64,000 bases of DNA from Sulfitobacter marinus (GTDB lineage: Bacteria; Pseudomonadota; Alphaproteobacteria; Rhodobacterales; Rhodobacteraceae). The position numbers and the translations under genes were made by a program. Positions 35,352 to 45,283 of the stretch are shown here, in pieces. The first letter of the stretch is position 1, and the number at the start of each line of letters is the position of its first letter. The notes below the pieces were generated by a model, which worked only from the letters and a program-made list of their open reading frames with translations, was not told the origin of the DNA and searched no databases. The stretch is from assembly GCF_900116285.1 (NCBI RefSeq), contig NZ_FPAJ01000002.1, forward strand, positions 496,001 to 560,000. The letters are read 5' to 3'.

Positions 35352-36746
35352 ATGATACCAGTTCAGGGTTTGCAGGGCGCACGGGTCGCGATTTTGGGCT
35401 TGGGGCGTTCGGGGTTGTCTGCGGCGCGGGCCTTGGTCGCGGGCGGTGCGGTGCCTGTGTGTTGGGATGACAACCCGGCGGCGCGCGAAAAGGCACAGGC
35501 CGAAGGGTTTGAATGCCTTGACCTGCTAAAGAGCCGTGCCTTTGCCGATGTGGCGCGGTTGATTGTCAGCCCCGGCATTCCGCATCTTTATCCCGCGCCC
35601 AATCCGGTGATCATGGCAGCCCAAGACGCGGGCGTTGCGGTTGATAATGACATCGGGCTGTTTTTCCAAAGCTTTGCCACCAAGGGTTGGGACAATTTCG
35701 ATCAGATGCCCAAGGTGATTGCGGTGACCGGATCAAACGGGAAATCGACGACCTCGGCGCTGATCCATCACATCTTGGAATATGCGGGCCGGCCCACGCA
35801 ACTGGCGGGCAACATCGGGCGCGGCGTTTTGGATATCGATCCTGCGATTGATGGCGAGGTCGTGGTGCTGGAGCTGTCGAGCTATCAGACCGATCTGGCG
35901 CGTAATCTGACGCCGGATGTGGCGGTCTTTACCAACCTCAGCCCCGATCATCTGGATCGGCATGCAGGCATGGGGGGGTATTTTGCGGCCAAGCGTCGCT
36001 TGTTCGCCGAGGGCGGTCCGGACCGTGCGATCATTGGCGTGGATGAGGCGGAGGGCCGTTTTCTGGCTGGGCAGTTATCCGAGGGGGCAGCGGACGACCG
36101 CGTTATCCGTGTGTCGGTGGATCGCAAGCTGGCGGGTCTGGGCTGGAATGTCTTTGCGCGTAAAGGGTTTCTGGCCGAAATGCGCAATGGTAAGCAGGTG
36201 GCGTCAATTGATCTGCGCAAGGTTGAAGGACTGCCGGGGTCGCATAACCATCAAAACGCCTGCGCGGCTTATGCGGCGTGTCGGACGCTGGGCTTTGCGC
36301 CCAAGGTGATCGAGGCGGCATTTCACAGTTTTGGCGGCTTGCCGCATCGCAGCCAGACTGTGGGTGAGCTGCGCGGCATTCGTTTCGTCAATGACAGTAA
36401 GGCCACCAATGTGGATAGCGCAGTAAAGGCGGTAGCGGCCTTTCAGAACATTCGCTGGATTTGTGGCGGGCTTGAGAAAGAAGGCGGCTTGGGCGATTTG
36501 GCCAAGCCCCTTGAGACTGTGCGCAAGGCTTATGTGATCGGGCGCGAGGCGGCGCAATTCGCGATGAAGCTGGGGGTCGAGGCCGAAGTTTGCGGCACGA
36601 TGGACGTTGCCGTGGCGCGGGCTGTGGCCGAGGCCGAGGCTGGCGATGTTGTTCTGTTGGCCCCTGCGGCGGCGAGCTTTGATCAATATGATAGTTTCGA
36701 GCGGCGCGGGGATGATTTTATAGCACAGGTGCAGAAGTTTTTGTGA
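35352..36746 (+). CDS. murD: UDP-N-acetylmuramoyl-L-alanine--D-glutamate ligase
   Basis: 464 residues: N-terminal Rossmann-like domain ([16 protein letters not shown]), ATP loop [16 protein letters not shown] near residue 120, ELSSYQTD near 178, [11 protein letters not shown] near 198, and [13 protein letters not shown] near 353. Adds D-Glu to UDP-MurNAc-L-Ala. SD AGGAG. Because glsA lies antisense just upstream, murD needs either read-through from mraY or a promoter inside or beyond glsA. It ends at the second structured repeat. Confidence 0.97.
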   Translation: MIPVQGLQGARVAILGLGRSGLSAARALVAGGAVPVCWDDNPAAREKAQAEGFECLDLLKSRAFADVARLIVSPGIPHLYPAPNPVIMAAQDAGVAVDNDIGLFFQSFATKGWDNFDQMPKVIAVTGSNGKSTTSALIHHILEYAGRPTQLAGNIGRGVLDIDPAIDGEVVVLELSSYQTDLARNLTPDVAVFTNLSPDHLDRHAGMGGYFAAKRRLFAEGGPDRAIIGVDEAEGRFLAGQLSEGAADDRVIRVSVDRKLAGLGWNVFARKGFLAEMRNGKQVASIDLRKVEGLPGSHNHQNACAAYAACRTLGFAPKVIEAAFHSFGGLPHRSQTVGELRGIRFVNDSKATNVDSAVKAVAAFQNIRWICGGLEKEGGLGDLAKPLETVRKAYVIGREAAQFAMKLGVEAEVCGTMDVAVARAVAEAEAGDVVLLAPAAASFDQYDSFERRGDDFIAQVQKFL

Positions 36747-36754
36747 GGATGGCG

Positions 36755-36813
36755 TGGGGGCGCTGCCCCCGCAGCCTATGGCTGCTCCCCCGGGATTTTA
36801 GTCCATTTGGAAG
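36755..36813. repeat. Structured intergenic repeat between murD and the FAD oxidoreductase
   Basis: GGGGGC-GCT-GCCCCC, GCAGCC-TAT-GGCTGC, then TCCCCCGGGATTTTAGTCCA and TTTGGAAG. It has the same arrangement as the repeat at 34324-34384 with a compensating change of the whole second stem. Lies between convergent stops. Confidence 0.75.
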
Positions 36814-37995
36814 TTAAGCCTGTCCAGCGATATGGCGCGCGGCGGCCATGCCTGATGACCATGCCCATTGGAAGTTATAGCCGCCGAGCCAGCCTGTGAC
36901 ATCCACGGCTTCGCCGATGAAATAGAGACCGGGTGTGTTTTTGACTTCCATCGTTTTGGAGGACAGCGCATCGGTGTCAATCCCGCCGAGTGTAACCTCG
37001 GCCGTGCGGTAGCCTTCGGTGCCCGAGGGGGTCATTTCCCAGTTTGACAGTGTGTCACAGAGGGTTTGCAACCGGACATCGGACCAATCGGCAAGATTGC
37101 CGGTCAGATCGAATTGGGTCGCAAGGTGATCAACCAGCCGGGCCGGCAGGTGTTTGGCCAGTTCCGTCGTGAAGTTGCGACGACCATAGGTTTGGCGCTG
37201 ATCGCGGAGCTTGGGGAACAAATCGTTTTGCGGCAGCAAGTTGAGGGTGATGGGGGCACCATCGTGCCAATAGCTGGAGGCCTGAAGGACAGCGGGGCCT
37301 GACAGGCCGCGGTGCGTGAACAGGAGCGCCTCGTCAAACGACGTGCCACCGGCGGTTACCCGGGCCGGCGTGGCGGTGCCTGAGATCGGGGCAAAGCGGG
37401 CATCGGTGAAGGTGAAGGGGACAAGGCCCGCGCGGGTGGGCGTGACAGGGATGCCGAAGCTTTCTGCGATCTCGTAGGCGCGGCCGGTGGCCCCCATTTT
37501 GGGGATCGATTTGCCGCCCGAGGCGATAACCAGATGGGTGGCAGTGATTTTCGTGCTGGTGTCGGGCGTGGTCAGTGCCATCGCATAGCCGTTGCCGGTT
37601 CTGCGGATGCCGCTGAGCGTGCTTTGCAGGCGCAGATCCACCTGGGCCTTGTCCATCAACCCGCGCAGCATCGCGACGATTTCCTTGGCGGAGGTGTCGC
37701 AGAACAATTGGCCAAGGGTCTTTTCATGCCATTTAACGCCGTGGGCATCGACGAGTTCGATGAAGTCCCACTGGGTGTACTTCGCCAACGCGGATTTCGG
37801 GAAATGCGGATTGGCGCAGATAAAAGCATCAGCGGTGCAGTGCATGTTGGTGAAATTGCAGCGCCCGCCGCCTGAAATGCGGATCTTTTCACCGGGGGCC
37901 TTGGCGTGATCAACCAGCAGCACCCGCCCGCCCGCATGGGCCGCGCACATCATTCCGGCGGCCCCGGCACCAAGGATCACGGTATCATATTGCAT
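36814..37995 (-). CDS. HI0933/BaiN-family FAD oxidoreductase
   Basis: 393 residues from ATG 37995 (MQYDTVILGAGAAGMMCAA); a longer frame to 38094 would run into the ftsW leader. N-terminal dinucleotide fold, the family signature GEKIRISGGGRCNFTN near residue 38, and a C-terminal GGIDTDALSSKTMEVKN...GLYFIGEAVDVTGWLGGYN, where the second FAD contact is found. The family (HI0933; sometimes called TIGR03862) has few tested members and no settled reaction here. It occupies the opposite strand between murD and ftsW. Confidence 0.88.
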   Translation of the reverse strand: MQYDTVILGAGAAGMMCAAHAGGRVLLVDHAKAPGEKIRISGGGRCNFTNMHCTADAFICANPHFPKSALAKYTQWDFIELVDAHGVKWHEKTLGQLFCDTSAKEIVAMLRGLMDKAQVDLRLQSTLSGIRRTGNGYAMALTTPDTSTKITATHLVIASGGKSIPKMGATGRAYEIAESFGIPVTPTRAGLVPFTFTDARFAPISGTATPARVTAGGTSFDEALLFTHRGLSGPAVLQASSYWHDGAPITLNLLPQNDLFPKLRDQRQTYGRRNFTTELAKHLPARLVDHLATQFDLTGNLADWSDVRLQTLCDTLSNWEMTPSGTEGYRTAEVTLGGIDTDALSSKTMEVKNTPGLYFIGEAVDVTGWLGGYNFQWAWSSGMAAARHIAGQA

Positions 37996-38158
37996 GCTGC
38001 GCGCTTTGCCTGAGGTGGGCAGGGTGGTCAAGGCCCCGATCCCATGCGCAGCTTTGCGCAGGGACAGTGAAAACGGGCTAGCGCCGTTGGGCATTTCGCG
38101 CTATAGTTATAGGCAGATCCCGAAAAGGGGCGTGTTGAGGCAGTGTAAGGCAGTTACC

Positions 38159-39328
38159 ATGACAGAAATGGTCTATGGCGCAGTTCCGGTGCGGGACGGC
38201 GAACCCATCCTTCCAAAATGGTGGCGGACGATCGACAAATGGGGCATGTTTTGCATCCTCATGCTTTTTGCCGTCGGGATGCTGTTAGGGCTGGCGGCGT
38301 CGCCACCCTTGGCTGCCAAGAACGGGTTCGGGTCCTTTCATTATGTCCAGCGTCAGGCTGTATTCGGATTTGTGGCGATTGGCGCGATGCTGCTGACGTC
38401 AATGATGTCGCCGACCTTGGTGCGCAGGCTTGCGGTGATCGGGTTTTTGCTATCCTTCATCGCCTTGGCGTTATTGCCGTTTTTTGGAACAGACTTTGGC
38501 AAAGGCGCGATGCGGTGGTATTCGCTGGGCTTTGCGTCCTTTCAACCGTCCGAATTTTTGAAGCCGGGGTTTGTGGTTGTGTCGGCCTGGATGATGGCCG
38601 CCTCTGCCGAGATCAACGGGCCGCCTGGCAAGACATGGTCCTTTGCGCTTTGTGTGTCGATTGTGCTGATGCTCGCCTTGCAGCCCGATTTCGGGCAGGC
38701 CTGTCTGGTGTTGTTCGGATGGGGCGTGATGTATTTCATTGCCGGTGCGCCACTGGTGTTGCTGGTGGGGATGGCCGGAATGGTCGTGATCGCCGGCACG
38801 GTGGCTTATTCGAATTCTGAACATTTTGCCCGCCGGATTGACGGGTTTTTGTCGCCCGACGTGGACCCGCGCACGCAGCTTGGCTATGCAACGGATGCGA
38901 TCCGCGAGGGTGGCTTGTTCGGCGTAGGTGTGGGCGAGGGTCAGGTGAAATGGTCGCTGCCCGATGCGCATACCGACTTTATTATCGCTGTCGCCGCAGA
39001 GGAATACGGGCTGATTTTGGTGATGGCTGTGATCATTCTATACGCTGTTGTGGTGGTCAGATCATTGCTGCGCCTGATGCGTGAACGTGATCCGTTCATC
39101 CGTCTGGCCGGAACCGGTCTGGCCTGCATGTTCGGCGTTCAGGCGATGATCAACATGGGTGTTGCGGTGCGGTTACTGCCGGCCAAGGGCATGACCTTGC
39201 CCTTTGTGAGCTATGGTGGATCGTCGGTGATTGCATCTGGCATTGCAGTTGGCATGTTGCTGGCCTTTACCCGAACACGGCCGCAGGGCCAGATTTCTGA
39301 TCTGTTGGGTCGGGGGCGTGGCCGATGA
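38159..39328 (+). CDS. ftsW: Septal peptidoglycan glycosyltransferase FtsW
   Basis: 389-residue SEDS-family polytopic protein polymerising lipid II at the septum with FtsI. About ten transmembrane helices; the SEDS aspartate loop is in [22 protein letters not shown] near residue 230-250, and the end has [20 protein letters not shown]. The ATG at 38159 is chosen ([16 protein letters not shown]); the frame upstream overlaps the FAD gene. TATAGTTATAGG at 38102 could be a local -10 since the FAD gene separates it from murD. Its stop overlaps murG by four bases. Confidence 0.96.
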   Translation: MTEMVYGAVPVRDGEPILPKWWRTIDKWGMFCILMLFAVGMLLGLAASPPLAAKNGFGSFHYVQRQAVFGFVAIGAMLLTSMMSPTLVRRLAVIGFLLSFIALALLPFFGTDFGKGAMRWYSLGFASFQPSEFLKPGFVVVSAWMMAASAEINGPPGKTWSFALCVSIVLMLALQPDFGQACLVLFGWGVMYFIAGAPLVLLVGMAGMVVIAGTVAYSNSEHFARRIDGFLSPDVDPRTQLGYATDAIREGGLFGVGVGEGQVKWSLPDAHTDFIIAVAAEEYGLILVMAVIILYAVVVVRSLLRLMRERDPFIRLAGTGLACMFGVQAMINMGVAVRLLPAKGMTLPFVSYGGSSVIASGIAVGMLLAFTRTRPQGQISDLLGRGRGR

Positions 39329-40431
39329 ATAAACGTGCTCCGCTGTTAACGATTGCTGCCGGTGGTACGGGGGGGCATATGTTCCCTGCACAGGCTCTGG
39401 CCGAGGTGATGCTGGAGCAGGGGTGGCGCGTCAAACTGTCGACCGATGCGCGGGGCGCACGCTATACCAGCGGTTTCCCGGATGCGGTCGAAATTCAACA
39501 GATCAGCAGCGCGACCTTTGCCCGTGGCGGGCTGATGGCCAAAGCGCTGGCTCCGTTTCGCATTTTCGGCGGTGTCGTTAGCGCGGTTTTTGGCATGCTG
39601 CTTGACAGACCCAAGGTGATTGTCGGCTTTGGCGGGTATCCGTCGATCCCGTCTTTGACCGCCGCGTGGATGTTGCGCATCCCCCGGATGATCCACGAAC
39701 AAAATGGCGTATTGGGCCGGGTGAACACGCTTTTTGCCAAACGCGTTGATGCGGTTGCCTGTGGCGTCTGGCCGACGGTCCTACCCGGCGGTGTCGAGAC
39801 CTATCATGTGGGAAACCCCGTGCGTGCTGCCGTTCTGGATCGGGCCGGTGCCGGTTATATTGAACCGGGCGATTACCCGATGGAACTGCTGGTGATGGGG
39901 GGCAGCCAAGGCGCACGTATCCTAAGCGAAGTTGTTCCGCCCGCCATCGCACAATTGCCGATGGAGATGCTGCGCAATATCCGTGTCAGCCATCAGGCGC
40001 GCGAGGAAGATGCGCAGCGGGTATCTGAGTTTTACGCCGAAAACGGTATCACCGCAGACGTTCAACCGTTTTTCCACGATGTGCCCCGACGCATGTCTGA
40101 GGCGCAGTTGATTATTAGCCGGGCGGGGGCATCCAGCGTTGCCGATCTGTCAATCATTGGCCGCCCTTCGATCCTGATCCCCTATGCCGCAGCGACGGGC
40201 GATCACCAAACCGCCAATGCGCGCGGGTTGGTGTCTGCGGGTGCAGCTATTTTGGTGCCCGAGGACCTGTCCGAGCCGGATCACCTGACAAAACAAATCG
40301 AGATGGTGCTGTCGAACCCAGCCGGTGCCCAGCAAATGGCCGAGGCGGCCCTGTCGGCGGCCAAGCCCCGGGCGGCGGAAGAACTGGGGCAACTGGTAGA
40401 ATATTTGGCACAAAAAGGATCCTCAGCATGA
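39325..40431 (+). CDS. murG: Lipid II synthase (UDP-GlcNAc transferase) MurG
   Basis: 368-residue GT-B peripheral membrane glycosyltransferase adding GlcNAc to lipid I. N-terminal glycine-rich [17 protein letters not shown] at residue 11, [12 protein letters not shown] near 130, and the UDP-GlcNAc-binding C-terminal [12 protein letters not shown] and [11 protein letters not shown] near 265. Overlaps ftsW and murC by four bases each (ATGA). Confidence 0.97.
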   Translation: MNKRAPLLTIAAGGTGGHMFPAQALAEVMLEQGWRVKLSTDARGARYTSGFPDAVEIQQISSATFARGGLMAKALAPFRIFGGVVSAVFGMLLDRPKVIVGFGGYPSIPSLTAAWMLRIPRMIHEQNGVLGRVNTLFAKRVDAVACGVWPTVLPGGVETYHVGNPVRAAVLDRAGAGYIEPGDYPMELLVMGGSQGARILSEVVPPAIAQLPMEMLRNIRVSHQAREEDAQRVSEFYAENGITADVQPFFHDVPRRMSEAQLIISRAGASSVADLSIIGRPSILIPYAAATGDHQTANARGLVSAGAAILVPEDLSEPDHLTKQIEMVLSNPAGAQQMAEAALSAAKPRAAEELGQLVEYLAQKGSSA

Positions 40432-41843
40432 ACGCAGCCACCAAGCTTCCTACCGATGTGGGCCCGATCCATTTTGTCGGCATTGGTGGCATCGGCATGT
40501 CGGGCATTGCTGAAGTGTTACTGAACCACGGCTACCGTGTGCAGGGGTCTGACCTGAAGGCGACAAAGATCACCGATCGCTTGGTCGAACTGGGTGCTAT
40601 GGTGTTCGAGGGGCAACAAGCCGAGAATATCAAAGACGCAGAGGTTGTGGTGATTTCCTCGGCGATCAAACCGGGGAACCCTGAACTGGACGCCGCGCGC
40701 CTTGCCGGGCTGCCGATTGTGCGCCGGGCGGAAATGCTGGCCGAATTGATGCGCCTGAAATCCAACATCGCTGTTGCAGGCACCCACGGCAAGACGACCA
40801 CCACCACGATGGTTGCGGAATTGCTGGTGCATGGCGGCATTGACCCGACGGTCGTGAATGGCGGGATTATCCACGCCTATGGATCAAACGCGCGCATGGG
40901 GCAGGGCGAATGGATGGTGGTTGAGGCCGACGAATCCGACGGCACCTTTAACCGTTTGCCCGCGACCATTGCGATTGTAACCAACATTGACCCCGAACAT
41001 ATGGAACATTGGGGCGACTTCGATAGGTTGCGGCAAGGGTTCCTTGATTTCGTGTCCAATATTCCGTTTTACGGCCTGGCGATCTGCTGCATCGACCACC
41101 CCGAAGTCCAAGCGTTGGTGGGGAAAATATCGGACCGCCGTGTCATGACCTATGGATTTAACGCCCAAGCGGATGTGCGCGCCGTGAACCTACATTACAA
41201 AGCAGGCGTGGCACATTTCGACATCCAGTTTCAGGCCGAAGATATCGTGATCAAGGATTGCACCCTGCCAATGCCGGGCGATCACAACGTGTCCAACGCC
41301 TTGGCCGCTGTCGCCGTGTCGCGGCACCTAGGTATGAAGGTCGAAGAAATTCGCACCGCCCTTGCCGAGTTCGGGGGCGTCAACCGCCGCTTTACCAAGG
41401 TGGGCGAAGTGGACGGTGTGACGATCATTGATGATTACGGCCACCATCCGGTTGAAATTACCGCCGTGCTAAAGGCCGCGCGTCAGGCAACCGAAGGGCG
41501 GGTCATTGCCGTGCATCAACCGCACCGCTACAGCCGTCTGCACCACCATTTCGAAGAATTCTGCGCCTGTTTTAACGACGCTGACGTCGTTGGCATTGCC
41601 GAAGTGTACGCCGCTGGCGAAGATCCCATCGAAGGGGCCAGCCGCGATGATCTGGTGGCAGGGCTTATCCGTCATGGCCACCGCCACGCCCGCGCGGTGC
41701 ACAGCGAAGAAGACCTTGCCCGTCTGGTTCAGGAACAAGCGGGGCCGGGCGATATGGTGGTCTGCCTTGGGGCGGGTACGATCAGCGCTTGGGCCAACGG
41801 GCTGCCGGCCGCGTTAGAAGCGCTGAAAAAGGGTGCGGCCTGA
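40428..41843 (+). CDS. murC: UDP-N-acetylmuramate--L-alanine ligase
   Basis: 471 residues. [21 protein letters not shown] at the start, ATP loop [18 protein letters not shown] near 112, EADESDGTF near 165, [10 protein letters not shown] near 185, and [11 protein letters not shown] near 335. Adds L-Ala to UDP-MurNAc. Followed at 33 bp by the two DUF2484 genes and then murB. Confidence 0.97.
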   Translation: MNAATKLPTDVGPIHFVGIGGIGMSGIAEVLLNHGYRVQGSDLKATKITDRLVELGAMVFEGQQAENIKDAEVVVISSAIKPGNPELDAARLAGLPIVRRAEMLAELMRLKSNIAVAGTHGKTTTTTMVAELLVHGGIDPTVVNGGIIHAYGSNARMGQGEWMVVEADESDGTFNRLPATIAIVTNIDPEHMEHWGDFDRLRQGFLDFVSNIPFYGLAICCIDHPEVQALVGKISDRRVMTYGFNAQADVRAVNLHYKAGVAHFDIQFQAEDIVIKDCTLPMPGDHNVSNALAAVAVSRHLGMKVEEIRTALAEFGGVNRRFTKVGEVDGVTIIDDYGHHPVEITAVLKAARQATEGRVIAVHQPHRYSRLHHHFEEFCACFNDADVVGIAEVYAAGEDPIEGASRDDLVAGLIRHGHRHARAVHSEEDLARLVQEQAGPGDMVVCLGAGTISAWANGLPAALEALKKGAA

Positions 41844-41875
41844 ATGGTGGGGCGGCCTGAACCTCAGGTGATGTC

Positions 41876-42127
41876 ATGACGCTGGCGTGGCTTTGTCTAA
41901 TGTGGGTTTTCCTGTCTGCCACCGTCGCCACCTTGCCGTTGCGCATACAGTTTATTCCGGGGGCGATCCTGTTGGTCGCGGGCCCGGTTTTGATCATTGT
42001 GATTGGTTTACAAGTTGGGTTTGTATTTAGTGTGATCGCTCTTGCTGCCTATGTGTCTATGTTCCGCAATCCTTTGCTGTTTTTGTTGGCAAGGCTGCGC
42101 GGACGTAAAATCGAGGTGCCAAGATGA
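41876..42127 (+). CDS. DUF2484 small membrane protein (first copy)
   Basis: 83 residues with two or three hydrophobic segments covering most of the chain and a basic end (ARLRGRKIEVPR). The FRNPLLFLLARLRG end is the typical DUF2484 C-terminus. This family is confined mainly to Rhodobacterales and sits between murC and murB; no function is known. Stop overlaps the start of the second copy (ATGA). Confidence 0.8.
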   Translation: MTLAWLCLMWVFLSATVATLPLRIQFIPGAILLVAGPVLIIVIGLQVGFVFSVIALAAYVSMFRNPLLFLLARLRGRKIEVPR

Positions 42128-42384
42128 CCCTTTCCCTGACGCTTGCCTGTCTATGGGCCGTGATCGCCAATATCATTGCCCTGACCCCCAGCCCGGATAA
42201 TCACTGGCGTGCGGCATATGCGTTGACGGCAGTGGGTATTCCGATTTTGGGATATGTAACAATGCAGCATGGTCCATGGATCGGCATGTTGGTTTTGGTG
42301 GCGGGGTGTTCGGTGCTGCGTTGGCCGCTGGTTTATCTGATGCGCTGGTTGCGCCGTATGGCGCTTCAAGGCCCGGCCGAGTAA
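42124..42384 (+). CDS. DUF2484 small membrane protein (second copy)
   Basis: 86 residues, hydrophobic helices at about 5-22, 30-45 and 50-72, with the family's LRWPLVYLMRWLRR end, similar in layout but diverged from the first copy. Translational coupling of the two and location inside dcw suggest a paired role in envelope synthesis; this is inference. murB begins about 90 bp later. Confidence 0.78.
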   Translation: MTLSLTLACLWAVIANIIALTPSPDNHWRAAYALTAVGIPILGYVTMQHGPWIGMLVLVAGCSVLRWPLVYLMRWLRRMALQGPAE

Positions 42385-42472
42385 CGCGCTGAAAGCGCAT
42401 TGTGACGATTGACCCGTTTCCAGAAAACCCGCCCGTTTGACGGCAGCCGAAAACAGCGATACCTCGCAGAGC

Positions 42473-43396
42473 ATGACAGATATTTCATTCCCCGACATGC
42501 GCGGCAAGCTGACCTCGCAACGCCCGCTTAGCGATCTGACATGGCTGCGTGTCGGCGGTGTGGCGGATTATCTGTACCAGCCTGCTGATGCCGATGACCT
42601 TGCCGCGTTTATGCGCGCGCTTCCCGAAACCGTGTCGGTGTTCCCGATGGGCGTGGGGTCTAATCTGATCGTGCGTGACGGCGGTTTGCGTGCGGTGGTG
42701 ATCCGGCTGGGCCGCGGCTTTAATCAGATCGAGATTGACGGCGATCACGTGATTGCAGGCGCGGCGGCACTGGACGCCCATGTGGCCCGCAAGGCGGCGG
42801 ACGCGGGATTGGATCTAACGTTCCTGCGCACAATCCCTGGCAGTATTGGCGGCGCTGTGCGGATGAACGCAGGGTGCTACGGAAGCTATACGGCCGATCA
42901 CTTTGTTAGCGCGCAGGCGATTACGCGTAGCGGCGATCTGGTCACGCTCACGGCGCAGGACCTTGATTTTAAATATCGCCAGACCACGCTGGACGACGGC
43001 TGTGTCGTGATCTCGGCCACATTTGCCCCGCCAAAGGGCGATCCAGACACGCTGCATGCGCGCATGGAAACCCAACTGCGCAAGCGTGATGAGACGCAAC
43101 CGACCAAAGACCGCAGCGCCGGTTCCACCTTTCGCAATCCGGCTGGGTTTTCCAGCACTGGGCAGGCCGATGATCGTCATGATCTGAAGGCGTGGAAGGT
43201 GATCGACGACGCCGGAATGCGCGGTGCCACCTTGGGCGGGGCGCAAATGAGTCCCAAACACCCGAACTTCTTGATCAACACCGGTGGCGCAACTGCCGCA
43301 GAGTTGGAAGGATTGGGCGAAGAGGTGCGAAAAAAGGTTTACGATTCCAGCGGTATCACGCTAGAGTGGGAAATTATGCGTATCGGCGAAAAATAA
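42473..43396 (+). CDS. murB: UDP-N-acetylenolpyruvoylglucosamine reductase
   Basis: 307 residues; type I/II MurB reducing UDP-GlcNAc-enolpyruvate to UDP-MurNAc with NADPH and FAD. FAD loop [12 protein letters not shown] near 60, [15 protein letters not shown] near 125, the catalytic serine loop [10 protein letters not shown] near 215, and a C-terminal glutamate region ([14 protein letters not shown]). I chose ATG 42473 ([11 protein letters not shown]); the TTG at 42437 is an alternative. Then 90 bp of spacer before ddl. Confidence 0.95.
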   Translation: MTDISFPDMRGKLTSQRPLSDLTWLRVGGVADYLYQPADADDLAAFMRALPETVSVFPMGVGSNLIVRDGGLRAVVIRLGRGFNQIEIDGDHVIAGAAALDAHVARKAADAGLDLTFLRTIPGSIGGAVRMNAGCYGSYTADHFVSAQAITRSGDLVTLTAQDLDFKYRQTTLDDGCVVISATFAPPKGDPDTLHARMETQLRKRDETQPTKDRSAGSTFRNPAGFSSTGQADDRHDLKAWKVIDDAGMRGATLGGAQMSPKHPNFLINTGGATAAELEGLGEEVRKKVYDSSGITLEWEIMRIGEK

Positions 43397-43419
43397 ACGC
43401 GCGAACGCTCAGGCACGGT

Positions 43420-43464
43420 GCCGCGTTGCGGCAAACTACATAATAAAAAGGGTCAATAAGACCC
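43420..43464 (+). other. Two short hairpins between murB and ddl
   Basis: GCCGC-GTT-GCGGC at 43420-43432 and GGGTC-AATAA-GACCC at 43450-43464. Both are perfect but short with no T-run. They could modulate transcription entering ddl or stabilise RNA ends. Confidence 0.35.
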
Positions 43465-43489
43465 AGTTAAAAAGGCACATTGAGTGGGC

Positions 43490-44404
43490 ATGTCGAGCAG
43501 GACAGACCCGAAAGTGGTGGTATTGATGGGCGGCCCTTCCGCTGAGCGGGATGTGTCTCTCTCAACAGGGCGTGCATGCGCTGCTGCTTTGCGGGATAGG
43601 AATTTCAGCGTGATTGAGGTCGACGCCGGCCCCGATCTCTATGCTGATCTGCGCGCCGCGTCCCCCGATGTTGTATTGAACTGCCTGCATGGCCGTTGGG
43701 GCGAAGACGGCTGCGTTCAGGGTATTCTTGAATGGATGGGCATCCCGTACAGCCATTCGGGTGTGCTGGCCTCGGCGCTGGCCATGGATAAACAGCGTAG
43801 TAAAGAAGTGTTCCGATCTGCCGGGTTGCCGATTGTGGAAAGCATCATCGCTTCTGCCGCAGATGTGCGCGCGCGCCATGTGATGGACCCGCCCTATGTG
43901 GTGAAACCCAATAACGAAGGTTCGTCCGTCGGTGTCTATCTGATTGATATCGAAAACAACGGCCCGCCGCAGCTTGACGCGGATATGCCAGCCGAGGTGA
44001 TGGTCGAACGCTTTGCTGCCGGTCGTGAGCTGACGACCACGGTGATGGGTGAACGCGCACTGACGGTGACGGATATCCTGACCACCGGCTGGTATGATTA
44101 TGACGCGAAATACAAAGAGGGCGGATCAACCCATGTGGTGCCCGCCGATGTTCCCCAAGAGATTTTTGAACTGTGCATGGATTACGCCCTGCGCGCCCAT
44201 AACGCGCTAGGCTGTCGCGGTGTCAGCCGCACGGATTTTCGCTGGGATGAAAGCCGCGGTGCCGAAGGTCTGATCCTGCTTGAGACAAACACCCAGCCCG
44301 GCATGACCCCCACATCATTGTCGCCCGAACAGGCGCAGGCGGTCGGGATTTCCTTTGGCGAACTTTGCGCCTGGATGGTGGAGGACGCATCATGCAATCG
44401 CTGA
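43490..44404 (+). CDS. ddl: D-alanine--D-alanine ligase
   Basis: ATP-grasp enzyme joining two D-Ala for MurF. About 304 residues from ATG 43490 (a GTG six bases earlier is also possible). VVLMGGPSAERDVSLSTG at the start, NCLHGRWGEDGCVQG near 60, VKPNNEGSSVGV near 140, and LETNTQPGMTPTSLSPEQA near 270 with the catalytic arginine-serine neighbourhood. It overlaps the ftsQ start by 13 bases. Confidence 0.96.
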   Translation: MSSRTDPKVVVLMGGPSAERDVSLSTGRACAAALRDRNFSVIEVDAGPDLYADLRAASPDVVLNCLHGRWGEDGCVQGILEWMGIPYSHSGVLASALAMDKQRSKEVFRSAGLPIVESIIASAADVRARHVMDPPYVVKPNNEGSSVGVYLIDIENNGPPQLDADMPAEVMVERFAAGRELTTTVMGERALTVTDILTTGWYDYDAKYKEGGSTHVVPADVPQEIFELCMDYALRAHNALGCRGVSRTDFRWDESRGAEGLILLETNTQPGMTPTSLSPEQAQAVGISFGELCAWMVEDASCNR

Positions 44405-45279
44405 TAAACCGCGTCAAACCCGCCAGAGCCTTCAAGGCCGATCCGGCACCGTCCCGTTGGGCGTGGCGCATGCAGCGTTTGATGCTGACCCCGGCCTTCC
44501 TGTTTGGTCTGCGTTTTGGTGTTCCGTTTTGTTTGGCGCTTTTTGCGGGCACGGTCTATCTGGCCGATGATGCGCGGCGGGGGCAGATTGCCGATGGCTA
44601 TGCCAGCCTACGGTCCAGCATCCAGCAGCGTCCCGAGTTCATGGTCAAACTGATGGCGATCGACGGGGCAGGGCCCGAACTGGCCGCGAATGTGCGCGCC
44701 GCCGTGCCGATTGATTTCCCCACCAGTTCCTTTGACCTTGATCTGGCCGCGATGCGGTCCACGATTATGCAACTGCCGGGCGTCCAGCAGGCAAGCTTGC
44801 GGGTGAAGCCGGGCGGTTTGTTGCATGTCGAGGTGCAGCCGCGCGTGGCCGTTGCCGTGTGGCGCACGCAGGACGGTCTGGCGCTGATCGACGAGAGCGG
44901 CACCTATATAGGCAGATTGGCGCATCGCACGGATCGCCCCGACTTGCCGCTAGTGGCGGGTGAAGCGGCAAATGTCAGCATTGCCGAGGCGCTGGACCTT
45001 TTGAGGGTTGCGGCCCCCTTGGGTGACCGTTTGCGTGGCTTTATCCGCATGGGCGCACGCCGCTGGGATGTCGTATTGGACCGCGAACAGCGCATTCTAC
45101 TGCCCGAAACCGGGGCCATTCAGGCGTTGGAGCGGGTTATCGCGCTGGAAGGCGCGCAAGAGGTTCTGACACGTGATGTTGCACGGGTCGACATGCGGCT
45201 GGCCCAAAGGCCAACCGTACAAATGAATAAAGAGGCCACCCAAGAATGGTGGCGCATCAGGCAAATTTCGGGACAGTAA
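44392..45279 (+). CDS. ftsQ: Cell division protein FtsQ
   Basis: 295-residue bitopic protein: cytoplasmic N-terminus, one transmembrane helix near residues 40-58 (RFGVPFCLALFAGTVYLADD spans it), a POTRA domain with the conserved MQLPGVQQASLRVKPGGLL region, and a periplasmic beta domain. Recruits FtsL-FtsB to the divisome. The ATG at 44392 lies within the end of ddl; the earlier 44365 start is unlikely. ftsA follows in four bases. Confidence 0.95.
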   Translation: MQSLINRVKPARAFKADPAPSRWAWRMQRLMLTPAFLFGLRFGVPFCLALFAGTVYLADDARRGQIADGYASLRSSIQQRPEFMVKLMAIDGAGPELAANVRAAVPIDFPTSSFDLDLAAMRSTIMQLPGVQQASLRVKPGGLLHVEVQPRVAVAVWRTQDGLALIDESGTYIGRLAHRTDRPDLPLVAGEAANVSIAEALDLLRVAAPLGDRLRGFIRMGARRWDVVLDREQRILLPETGAIQALERVIALEGAQEVLTRDVARVDMRLAQRPTVQMNKEATQEWWRIRQISGQ

Positions 45280-45283
45280 CGTT

